Shown here in pieces: positions 12,001-23,235 of a stretch of 64,000 bases of DNA. Where the stretch lies: assembly GCA_904066235.2 (NCBI GenBank), contig CAJFCV020000003.1:9796001-9860000 (forward strand), read 5' to 3'. The notes under the pieces are model-generated. The model was not told where the DNA came from. It saw only the letters and a program-made list of their open reading frames with translations, and did not search any database. The number at the start of each line of letters is the position of its first letter. The first letter of the stretch is position 1. The DNA is from Bursaphelenchus xylophilus. Its lineage: Eukaryota > Nematoda > Chromadorea > Rhabditida > Aphelenchoididae. The translations under genes and the position numbers were made by a program.

Positions 12001-13791
12001 TGAAGCGGAAGGTCAGTGGGAAGGGGAAATGAAAATTTAGAAAAATCAAGATCGATAATGTTATAGTAAAACGATGACAATCATCAATGAATTTTTGCAA
12101 TTTTAACTACCGTTTTTGCTCTTTAGAAAAAAGGTCTTCAAGAAGACTTAATTAAGAAAATTTATAAAATACGTACACGACAATAATGCCTCATAATTTC
12201 AGGTCACGATTTCAAGAACTACCGCGAGTCCCAGATCTCAATCCCAGCGGCCGTGGTCGCTCAAACTGCCAGCAAATCAACGTCTCGCGTTGACATTGCC
12301 GAGATCTCCTCACGCCTTGGCGGATCCCGCTACAGTCGAATCGGAGGCCTCGAGAACATCGAGAACGACCCGTACTTTGACTTCCAAGACGACTCCAAAT
12401 TCAAATGGATCCCCTACGCAATCCGCAACTCCTTCAACGAAATGATCGACGTGAATCTGTTGATGGAGCCGGTGATGATGCTGATGTGTGTCAGCAATAT
12501 CATCGGGATGCTCGGCTTTTATGTGCCGTTGGTTTTTATCATCGACCTGGCCCAAACACGAGGAGCCACCGTCTCCGAGGGTACCGCCCTGTTGTCTGTT
12601 ATTGGCGTTACGAACACCGTGGGAAGGGTCTTCTTCGGCTGGATGGCGGATCGACGATGGCTCAGTGCATTGACGATCTCGAATGCTTCGCTGATTTTGT
12701 GCGGGATGCTGACCATGGCCTGCTATTTTTGCGGACTTTACACAATGTTGATGGGATATGCCGCGTTGTTCGGATTTGTTATTTGTAGGTTTTTATCGAT
12801 TTTTTTGACATTAGCGATGTATGAAACATGTAAAATTAATCTCAAAAATTATTATGTTTGTAAAATACGGTATGGCTACCAAATGTTAAATAACAAACAA
12901 AAAATATTTTCTATTTTTAATATTTTTTTCAAACCAAATACAAAAAACACTTTTTTTTCAGCGGCATACATCTCATTGACATCGATCGTTTTGAGCGATT
13001 TACTGGGTGTAGAGAGATTGACCAATTCATTCGGGTTGTTGGTCGTCTCTCGTGGATTGGCGTCGCTGATGGGAACACCTCTGGCAGGTAAGGCATTTAT
13101 TTTTTTGGGTTTTACGATAACGTTTTCTGGTCATGATCACGCAGGACAAAAAAACTACGTATTTTACAAAAAGAAATTTTTTTTGAAAATAAAAAAATCT
13201 GTTCTTTTCAAGAAAAAACCCATCGTATATATTTACGCCTGATACCACTAATTTTTTTTTTAAAAAATCATCGTATAAAATGTCGCCTTTTCTATGTAGA
13301 CAAAATATTACTTATTTTTTGCCCACCTGATTACTATTCTGGCAAAATTTGAAAAATTAAGACACATCAGTTACAAACTCCCAAAAAAAAATTTCATCGT
13401 ATAAAATGTCGCTTCCCATTTTCTTCCACAAAACCGTAAATTTTCAGGTGTGGTCTTCGACGTCACCAAATCCTACGACGCAACCTTTGTCGCGGCAGGC
13501 TTCATGTTCATTTTATCCGGAGTGTTCGGCCTCATGGTCGCCATTTTCCATCGACGAGCGCGAAGTCAGCTGAAAAACGAAGGCGATTATCAGCTGAAGG
13601 AGGCGGATCAGCAGAGCGGAAAGCTCAGTGTGCTGACCGAGCGTTCCGAGGAGAACTTGACGGAATATCAGCGGACAATTCAGAGCTTAAAAGCGCAGCA
13701 TGAGTTAATAAGGGAGCTGGAGAATTACAAAGCCAAAGGGAAGGTTAGTGTGGTGAATGAAGAGGAAGATGCGGCTGGAGAATACCACTAA
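9007..13791 (+). CDS. SLC16-type monocarboxylate transporter (MFS)
   Basis: Eight exons join in phase: 9007-9121, 9719-10035, 10462-10816, 11125-11303, 11462-12011, 12203-12784, 12962-13087 and 13448-13791, encoding about 855 aa. The family signature DGGYGWVVV lies at residues 107-115, at the start of the first helix. Six helices follow in exons 2-4 (GPVAGGLLNRYDARRVV marks the first half), and six more in exons 6-8 (MGRVFFGWMADRRW-like segment, then LLGVERLTNSFGL). MCT proteins move lactate, pyruvate or related small acids across the plasma membrane, usually with protons; the substrate here cannot be read from sequence. It is much longer than typical MCTs (about 450-500 aa) because of an acidic N-terminus of about 105 residues and a serine-rich cytosolic loop of about 300 residues between helices 6 and 7, probably regulatory. 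The C-terminus is charged. All acceptors are TTTCAG-like. Confidence 0.92.
11054..11103. repeat. two-copy 25-bp tandem repeat in an MCT intron
   Basis: The unit TCAATTTTTCCCTGAAGGTC occurs twice with a 25-base period, just before the acceptor at 11124. The copies are almost identical, so the duplication is recent. Confidence 0.75.
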
Positions 13792-15185
13792 AGGTCTTCA
13801 ACCTGTTTATTTTAGTATCGTTTTTGTCGTCAGATTATGATTTTTCGAAGGTTTAAATTTTTAAGGAATTTCCAAAAAATCCGTCATAATGACTTGACTA
13901 GTGATGCATATTTTTGCTATTTTGCCAATATGTGTTTCTTCATTAGGCAATTTCCTTGTTGTCAAAAATTTTTTTTGGGTTTCGCTGCAATTTTAACAGA
14001 AATATTTTGAATTTCTAAAAAATCCGTGACTTTTTGTCCAAAAAAATCACAAAAACGAGGGTCATTGTAAGGAAAAGTATTTTTTGCAGTTCCCACAAAG
14101 CATGTGTTAACTATATCAAAAAGAAAATATGCAAAAATATGCGTCGTTAATAGTGTCATCATGACCGATTTTCTGGAATTTCGATCAAACTGCAATCTTC
14201 TTCATACTTCATTTTCTCAAACGCATTTCACGTTAATATATCGGTTCTTCCCAAGTATTACAACCCTCAGTCTTACTGTAACCAACAATTTACGGAGCAT
14301 ATTGTTTAACTGTACTGTAGTACCCTCACCACGAGATTTTCTCTTCCTTCTCTTCTACTGGTGATAATTTCACGGCGGTGATAAGCCTTATCGTTTCAAG
14401 TTTACTGTGTTTTTTTGATCTCCTTTCCGTCCGTCCCTTCGTTTCATTAAAATATTGTTTTAGTTTCTCATTTGCATATCGTCCGAGAAGAGTTACTGAC
14501 TTGGCTGTTAAATTGTAAATAAATGGAAACGGACGGTTTTATAAAGGGCAGTGGTGATTGATTAGTCGATATCTCTCAAAATTAGAATATGATTATTAGA
14601 TCAAAACAAAAGATAATGGACTCTAAAATGACGTCATTCAGATTTGTTGCAAAATTCTTGAACAAAGGAAGTCGTTCAGGTGGGGAACTAAGATTTCCTT
14701 AAAATTCTGCAAGCTGGTATCGGACTAGCCACACAGCAATTCCTCAAAAATTTACGTCGCGCTTCCCATAACAGCCTAGATGTTCAAAGATCAAATGTTC
14801 CGGTTTTCGGGGTGAAATAGGGAGAGTAGGGCTGATGAGAAACGGCTCTTCCTTATTACTTTTCGTTTTTGCCAGAAATTTTTTCATTTTTTGCAGAGAA
14901 ACCGTAGACAGCAAGCCTTCCAAAAATTGATGTCTTGGTATGATCAAAAACGTATACAAATTTGGATGACATTTGAGCAGTTCTCTTTCAAACATTATCG
15001 CCTCTATACAATAAAAACTTTATTGCAAAAACGCAAAAATTACATTTCGTAAAATTCAAATTATTCAATAATCAAGAAAAGGCTCAAAATGGCAAAAAAA
15101 CTCCTGCTTTTGAAAGGCTTTCAATGGGTTCTGAATTCGATTTACAAAAGAGATCAGACGAATTTGGATCAACACGACCCGTTTC
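13792..15185. other. intergenic between convergent MCT and ODR-2-like genes; nothing recognised
   Basis: AT-rich sequence with many short oligo-A/T runs. No reading frame with protein-like composition and no clear RNA gene. Confidence 0.5.
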
Positions 15186-18100
15186 TCAAAAATGGGATAA
15201 TAAAAACACTCCAATCAGCGTGAACGTCGTTCCCAGCACCCTGGAGGCGGAATTGGGCGGAGCCCATGGATAGTCATTGCAGAGATTGCCAATGCAAGTG
15301 CAAAGTTCGACGGTGCGATTAGACGATTTGGCAGCCAAATGTTTGGGGAGGAGGCGGTTCATCCCAAAGGCGGAACAACTTGTTTCTGAAAGAAGCAAAA
15401 AATTAGTCTGGAACTTTGATATGATCTAGCGATCGTTGGATATTACACGAGATTGAGTGGAAATTTTGCAACCAAAACACCCAAAAAGGCATTGCGATTT
15501 ATTTTTTCGCTCTGTAGAACTTTTTCGAGCCGTCTTCTATTGCCTATGTGCCTAGGCGATAATAGCATTCTACAGCATGAGCTTATTAGAAAAAGCCACC
15601 AGATATGTATACGGTTTTGGGCGTATCGTTGCAACCTTTGTGCAAGACAATTGTGTTTTCCTTCTACTGTAAGAAAACCTGGTTTTTTGGCTCCTTCTGA
15701 CCGTAAAAATCTCGGTCTATTTTGTAAGATATGAGCTAGTTATCCATAGAAAATTTTCCAAATTTTACGCGTTGGACGTGTATCATATCGCTGACAAATT
15801 TGTTTAATGATTTGTCTAATTTCCAACGCTGAGCCTCAAGCACTTAGCCAGTTACCTCTTGTTTCTCTAATTTTGGATTTTCGAAGAAACGTAATCATAA
15901 ATTAATTCCTCAAACACTTCCATCTGCCCCATAAAAAACTACTGCACCTCCAATAATGTTGACCCATTATTCATCATTCTAAAGTGCCTAATTGTTCTTC
16001 CTCTACTTGCTTTATCTCAAGCAGTAGTTTTTTTCCGAGAATTAATTCTTTTCCAGCACTAGTATTCACTTAAAACCAGATGTGTTTTGGGGTCTTAAGT
16101 GGCGCCAATTTGTTTGAATATTCAGGGCCCACTCGGACCGAAAAGGAAGAAGACCAACCTGCGGCATTGTTGACGGGCACCTCGCCGTACTTGAACACGG
16201 TCGAGAAACAGCCGCGGATGACGTTGTTCCCCACATAGCGGCCTGAAAACAGAGCGTTATTTACTTGGCCTGAACCTCAAAGAAATTTGAAAAAAGATTT
16301 TTTCGTTGACAAATGTAGTCATTGTATCGGCGCGGTGATGCGGACAAGGTCAGGAACTACTGTGTTCCAGAAGGGACAGAGGAGAATTTTATTGGGAAAA
16401 TTGGTCATAGAGCTTATAGAAAGAAAAGTAATGTCTGGTAAGGACCATTGGCTGTACGAAATTATTGTAAAATACGTCTTTAATAAGTGCGTGAAATTTA
16501 CATTTCTTTGGAATAACGTAAAAATGATGACTAAAATCACAAAACCCCCAAAAAAAGATGACTAAAAAACATTTTGAATCCTATTGGAAAGTAAGAACTA
16601 CTTCAAATAGCGACGTATTTTATACTTACCCGCTAGCACCCTTGGTTCGACTACAGTCACACACAACGAGTGACCGCACGGAGTTCGCCCGATGAATTTC
16701 TCCGGCGTCATCGAATGGCATTCATCGGTGAAATTGATGGGTCGGTAGTAGATCTGAAAGTATTCATAATTTAGCTCCTGCTTTACTGCATAGAATATAT
16801 TTACATATTTTTTTGATATTTTGAAGGTCAATAAAGGATGATTCTTTTTATTTTCTCTATTTTTTGCTGGCATGATCTTATGTTAGTACCTCATAAATCA
16901 ATGTCCAGAAATTTAGCATACAGCTTGTTGGAGTGGCAGAGACAAGGCGAGATTTTGCAGGCGATAGAACGTAAAAAATGACGACATTGAATACTAGTCC
17001 TTCCGGAAAGTCGCCGGACTGATTTTTGGCGCTGCATGGCGCAAAAAGAAAAAAATTGCACAGTGCAAAGTGAACTTTGGTTTTCGCACAGTGCGTGTCG
17101 CCGATTTCAGTCCAGTAACTTTCCGGACCGACTAGTAAAAAACACATTTCTGGTCACATTAGCCCATACCTGCTGATTCATTTTTGCAATCATTTGCATT
17201 ATCTTGTATTCCTTGTTTATTGTGCTCCTCATTAATCTTGTTTTTTCGCCTTGTTATCCATTTCTTACCTGTCCCTCCCTCATGTACCTTGTTTTCCGTC
17301 TATAGAGTGCTTCCTCAGCCATTAGGCCTCCCCCTCCAAAAGTTGGGCCCGACACAGAATCGCGTTCTAATGTAATCCGAAACCGACTTTAAAAATCCCC
17401 CTCCTTTCTCTTCCCTCCGCGTCTTCGCATGGGCCAATTGCAATTTTTTGCTCAAAGGATTTTTGGATATATTATTTTCGAAATTCGGCCCCTCCGGGCG
17501 ACATTAAAATTCGGGGGGCCGGATGTAACGAACCGACCGGCCATCATAAAAATAAAATAAAAGTAACACAATGCCCAAAAAGTTTGGCGAAGCGAGAGAA
17601 TTTAATCCGCAGCCGGGATATTCATCGCCGCAGGGTTTGATGAATGCAAAGAGGAGTTGGCAATGACATTGACAACAATTTTGGCGAAAAAGTGCAACTT
17701 TTGGAATAGGAAATAATAAGGATTTCGCATTGGGCAGAAAAAATTGGAGACTGCACGGTGCAATCGGGAAAGATGAGATATAACTGCTGCATAGCAAATT
17801 TGACGAATATAAAAATATGTCCAACGCTATCTCCTAGATTGCCTAAGGGCATATTATACAATAGGAACCCTCTATATAACGAACTTTCTCTATTACAAAC
17901 AAATCTTTTTTAATGCACAGTGCAACAAAAAAAATTTCAAATTTCTGCTTCTGTTGTTTATCGCACAGCGAAAAAAGGCTTTCATTCTCTAAATACGTTA
18001 TAAATAACCCCTCTCTGACCATAAACGGCATATAAAAAAGTTCCCGCACAGTGCAGTCAAATCCATTTTTTCGCCGCACTGTGCGAAAAAATATTTTTTT

Positions 18101-18811
18101 GTCTGCACTGTGCACGTAATTTTTTTTGAAAAATTCACAAAATTTGAAAAATTAATTTTTCCCAATTCCCTAGAGCACAGTAAAGTCAATAAAATCAAAA
18201 AAAATCCTACCTGATCCAAGTACGACCAATGTTTTTCAAAGTCCCGTGACATGCAGCTGTAGCAATATCTTGTCTTGAACCTAAAAAAATTTTTCGTTAA
18301 AATTGTGGGGTTTGCTCCGAGAATAACATGTTTAAAAATTTAGAATTGTATTTTCCCTAATTGGGCATTCATTAACCAGTGGGAGGACGTGTTTTCGAAA
18401 ATAGGGTAAAGGCAAAGGTCGGATACGGGAAGGTCAAAGTAAAAATTTTTTGAGAAACGGTCCGACGATTTTTTGGACGTATTTTACAATGTAATTTTTG
18501 CAAAAAACAAAAAAATTTTTTTCTGATCAAAATTTTGAAAACCCCAAAAAATTTTGTTTTCAAAAAATCGAGTTTTGGAAAAAAATTTGCTGTAAAAAAG
18601 TTCGCATTGCAAGGCGTATTTTACCCAATTCGATTTAAAACAAAAAAATAAAAAAAAATTTTTTTCCAATCCCAAAATTGGCAAAAAATTCCATAAAAAT
18701 TCAATCAACTCACGTATGCTCGCGGACGTAGTGTGAGCCCGCCGCTGAGGTATATCCGAAAACCGGTGGACCAACAGAACAAATAAATACAAGTAGGTTG
18801 AGTAAGAGCAT
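15186..18811 (-). CDS. ODR-2/HOT-like Ly6 (three-finger) GPI-anchored protein
   Basis: Five exons on the minus strand join in phase: 18811-18714, 18280-18211, 16753-16630, 16242-16159 and 15385-15186, giving 191 aa. The product starts with a signal peptide ([19 protein letters not shown]). A cysteine-rich domain begins [11 protein letters not shown], continues through [29 protein letters not shown] and ETSCSAF, and closes with [10 protein letters not shown]. The tail [14 protein letters not shown] is hydrophobic with only three residues after it, the pattern of a GPI-anchor signal. The CYSC start and CxCxxxxCN end define the Ly6/uPAR fold. The middle resembles my memory of the C. elegans ODR-2 and HOT family, cell-surface proteins of neurons linked to chemosensation. 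The long second intron holds one intact MITE and a cluster of related repeats. Confidence 0.82.
16994..17135. mobile_element. TA-flanked MITE, 142 bp, GCACAGTGC family
   Basis: The left end CTAGTCCTTCCGGAAAGTCG and the complement of the right end CTAGTCGGTCCGGAAAGTTA form inverted repeats that continue through GGACTGA. TA lies on both sides (16992-16993 and 17136-17137). The interior has GCACAGTGC twice. It sits in an intron of the ODR-2-like gene. The TA duplication and the small size suggest a nonautonomous Tc1/mariner-type element. Confidence 0.88.
17740..18112. repeat. cluster of GCACAGTGC/GCACTGTGC palindromes, degenerate MITE remains
   Basis: About 370 bases of intron contain GCACGGTGC, GCACAGTGC (17915 and 18047), GCACAGCG, and GCACTGTGC (18077 and 18101), separated by A/T runs. 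The same word marks the interior of the MITEs at 16994 and 25905. No matching termini are visible here, so this is probably one or more decayed copies. Confidence 0.6.
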
Positions 18812-21800
18812 TCATTCATTTGTTGCAACTCGGCCCAGAATCGCTTGGGCCGGCCGCATGCCGCGGTTCTTACGGGTGGTTCAGAAGCTGGGCCAGTCCG
18901 CTGAACTTTGCCAGCTTCTTTATTGTCGCTCTGGCCTGATCTTGACACGATAGCAAAGCTTTTTAGGCTTATTAAAAAGCTTTTTTAGTGAAAATCACCA
19001 AAAATTCAGTTTTTTTTGAAAATTTCGGCTAAAAATTGCCAAAATACGTTGGCCAATCAAATAAATTCTAGTCCAGAGATCCGCAGGGCATCTGAAAAAA
19101 GTTTTCAATTTCAGCCAACAACACTTATAAACCAAAGACACGACAAAACAGGCCGTCTTTTGGCCAAACCGCATCTGGCCGCCAGACCCCGCCCCTCGGC
19201 CGAAAGAGTTCGGCCCAAACGGAAATTTACACCGCAACCGGTTTAATTTCCGTGATCATCGACAATGGCGGACTTTTGATTACTTTTTTTTATTTTGCAG
19301 TCGTTTCGAATTTAGAAAATTTTTGAATTTTTTTCCAAAATTTTTTTTTTCGAAAAAAGCTGACATTGATCCCGTCGGGGCGAAAAAAAAACACACACAC
19401 AAAGCTGTCAAGCCGCTTGTAATTAGACTTGTAATAAGCATTTGTCCGCCGGCCAAGCGCCTGATTGCGGCCAAATGTCCCCAGGGCCCGGAAGCGCCCT
19501 CGGGCAGTTATGGATGCATATGCGGCTAATTTGGTGTATAAAAATGCGGCGAAACTACTACCAAATGTATTTTTATGGCCATGACGAGCTCCGGGGTTTC
19601 AGAAGGTTCGGCGAAGGGCATGTGGAGTGGGGATATACATGTGGCTCAAGTGTAACATTATATGTACAAAATGGTTGTAAATTTTGCGGAACTCTAGTAA
19701 TAAAATCTGGTTTGATGCCACAGGGAAATAGAAGTCATTAGCTTTAGCTTAAAGCTAGATACAAATTCTAAATTACAAGATACAAATAAGCCGCTATACA
19801 ACGAATTTCAAGGGACCAACGTTTTTTGCTATAGATGAGCTTCATTGTACAGAGGTCCATTTTGGCCTATACTTGATACGAAAACTTTGATTTTCTAAGT
19901 ATTTTCATCAACTCGATAAGTATGTCTGAGTGGTTTCATCGAGCCGCTGAGATAAAAAATTAACTTTGGAGACCTCTAAAATTGTTCGCTATAGACCGGT
20001 TTTGTTGTGCGGGGGTCCGTGGCACGGAGGCTCCATCCTATTTGGCAGTCTATCTTATTTAAAATTTTATTTCCTAAACATAAACGCAACAACTTCCCCA
20101 TAAACATCTAAAAACTCCACCTCTTCCCAGAAAATGTCAAACTTTAATTGAATAACTTAATAAACTGACGTCTTCCCTCTCTCCAATTCCCAATTACAGT
20201 TTCATTTCCCTACAAATTATGGCTGTTAATACAATTTTCATTCAATTAATTTGGAAATAAACGGCCCAAGATGTGGACAAGTGGCCACTTCAACGTACAT
20301 CTTCTGAACATTCTGAATAAGATGGCCTTAAGAGTTTGTAGTAGAGAAATGAGAAATAATGTGGACTAAATTACTCGCCTTATCAGAGCACACTCTTTAC
20401 GTACTCTTTAATTTTTAGACTTTTACGGAAAAAGAACTTTTTTGAGTAAAAAAACGTCTTTGAATATTTTAATTAAAAAGTTGCTGAAAATGTAAAAAAA
20501 ATGCAAAAGATGTCAGAAAAAATAAATTTGCAGAGAGTTCAGTTCAAACAGAAAAAATGAATATGTCATCAAGGGCTGAAATGATGTCAACAAAAGAAGA
20601 GCAGCATATCAAAAATCTTGGAATTTTTTGAAGAGAACATTTTTAAGGCCCTCAAGGTTGAGGAAGTTTCAAAACATGAGTTCTATGACATTTTGAGGAT
20701 AAATGTTAAATATTAATAAAAGGGGATTTATTTGTTTGTAGAGCAAAAAATGAAGCTCGAAAGGAGCCTAACAATAAGGAATCTTGGATGAGCAAAAGTT
20801 GGCATGTATTGCTAAAATGGACGCTCAGATTTGGCCGAGATCAGAGATTATTTGGCAAAATAATTCGATTTTTCAATACGGCGTTACCGATACTCCTAAA
20901 AAATTGTTTCTCCGACCGACATTCCACATTCTCTCTAATCTCTGACCTGCAGAGGCCGATGAGTGTCTGCAGTGGCCCTAAAAAGTCAGAGCTAAAATTT
21001 TCCGTAATAGATACGTCGTCTGGACAGACTATCACTGCATGGCTTGATAAAAATTGAAGTGTCGCATAGATTTTTTCTATAATACCTCATAAAAATCTAT
21101 TATAATATTTAGAAGCTCTTGTAAGAATAGAAGAAAAAATCCGACAACATCTGCCCTTTTTCAAATCACTCTTATACGGGATAAACCTGTCGCATTTCTA
21201 ATGCCGACACCGCTGACAACATCACTGCCCCATCAACATTCATTGCAAAACGGGCTTTATTTGGAAACCGCACATCGTTCGCAACAACTCCGCGCGGCCC
21301 ATCCAACCCATCATGCCGTCGGGGGCCCCCCATTTCCAACCCATGGAATTTAAATTTACGGCCTAGAACCCGACGAAAATACGGACATTGATGCTCGCTA
21401 CTTTTGGCTCATCCCCGCAGGCACTCAAAACTCCGAAGTAAAGAGAGGGTAGAAGTGGGGACGGGGCCGGGCCGCGATCCCCGTTTCATTAAAAAACGCC
21501 TGGAGCCGAGGCGTCAACCAATTAACGCCTGCTCGACGAATTTTGGGCCCGTCTCCGCTGGACTGGACGAATTTGGGACAAAGGTTGAGAGACAGGCGAT
21601 CCTGTCTTCCCGGGGTAGGTGGAATTGGAAAGGACGAGAAGAGTTGAGAAGGCTGGAGAAGTAAAAAGCGATAAATTTGAAACTAGCACTTGTTAAATTT
21701 AGGTTTTAGCCATTTAAACATCTCGTGTAAATATGGGATGTTTCGATATCTAGGGCTAATAGTGAGGTAGTCAAGAGTTTCAAGGGTTTCCTACTGTATT

Positions 21801-22636
21801 CAGACAAGAAAAAAGCCACAAGAAATCGTCAATTTATCAAAAACCACTCCCCATTACAATCTCTGTCTTTTGATCCCGACATCTCAAAATCTCAATCGCC
21901 CAGCAACCATCGCCGAATTTACGCCCCGCAGACAAAAGCGGGCCGGGTAAATTGGCCAAATTGGAAACAAAGACAAAAAAGGCGCGGATCTGAGAAGTGC
22001 AGCGCCATATAACAACACAAGTTGAAGGCGAAGAGCGAAAAGAAGGCCAGGGTTACATCATTTCCTATGCAAAACAGCAACGAGATCCAGAAGAGAAAAA
22101 GATTTGCCGAAACAAAAAAACCCCACCCAACTTTTCGTGCTTGAGTAATTCGAGTACCCATGACTCAAAAAAGACGTTTTCTGATCTACACTATAGTAAT
22201 TTGTTATTTGCACTCCCGAATTCCGAGGAAATAAAGTTGCGAAATTTGGGAAGAAGGAGGAAAGAAATTATGGTGACTAAAATAAAATCAAGGCTTAGTT
22301 TTGAGGGTGTTTTAGCATACAGAAATTTTGAAAGGGATAACAAGGTGACTTCTGATTCGCTATCAAGAACATGACAAATCCAAAAAATGATCGCTTCTTT
22401 TGCAAATTTTTGCATTTTTTTGGAAAACAATTGAGACTTCTCCTCACAAAGTAAGCGTTCAAACATTGGCCACTAAATTTGCTTAAAAGTTTTTCTTTCT
22501 ATACAATGTTCAAGTTTCTGAAAATGTAAGTTTTAGCTTTTCGAAAACAGCCGAGAAATTCAACGATCTTCGCAGACGAAAAAAGTATGAAAAATGAGGT
22601 TAACATGCGGTTCGCGAAAATCTGTTTTTGGCGATA
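18812..22636. other. intergenic, no gene seen; GC-richer patches at about 19150-19230 and 21230-21660
   Basis: The stretch next to the ODR-2-like start includes a GC-box-like CCCCGCCCC at about 19190 and could be its promoter. The island at 21230-21660 has open frames on the plus strand, but they look like composition effects and match nothing known to me. The rest is AT-rich. Confidence 0.45.
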
Positions 22637-22975
22637 TAAAGGTGGTCATATAAGATCTCGGAATTTTTTTTTCCATATCGCGATTTTCGGTGCACAAAAA
22701 AGTCGACGCCCAAATCGAAAAATTGGCGTCAACTCAATTTTTTCAGCACCGAATTCCGAAATGCGGTGCTGACTTAAGCACTTAAGTCTTCGGTGCAGAC
22801 TTAAGACTTTGTGCACTGATTTCGAAAAACTTAGAAAATTTTGCCGAATTTCAGAATCCGGTGCCTAGAGAAAAATAAGTCGACACCAATTTTTCGATTT
22901 GGGCGTCGACTTTTTTGTGCACCGAAAATCGCGATTTGGGAAAAAAAATTCCGAGATCTTATATGACCACCTTTA
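22637..22975. mobile_element. foldback MITE, 339 bp, copy 1, TA duplication
   Basis: The ends TAAAGGTGGTCATATAAGAT and ATCTTATATGACCACCTTTA are perfect inverted repeats, and similarity continues inward for about 140 bp (GATCTCGGAATTTTTTT, GCGATTTTCGGTGCAC, AAGTCGACGCCCAAATCG). TA flanks both sides. A second copy of the same length lies at 62919-63257 in the opposite orientation. There is no coding capacity. Confidence 0.9.
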
Positions 22976-23235
22976 TATCTTTGCAATTCGTATCATGAAA
23001 CTCGAATAAATAGGCCAAATTTTTAGCAACGCTTGATATAAAACAAGGATGGTTTATGCAAAGCGCGTAGAAGTTTTGTTGTATTGGGTTTTGTTGCAGA
23101 AAGATTTCCAATGCATGTGTTTCATTTTCCAAGTTTTAAAATACGGTACTGTGATCTAGGTCTTCACAATTTTACAAGTTTATTAGTTCGTACCCGTTTC
23201 AATAAAGTGTTTTGTTTGATTTGAAAGATTTCACT

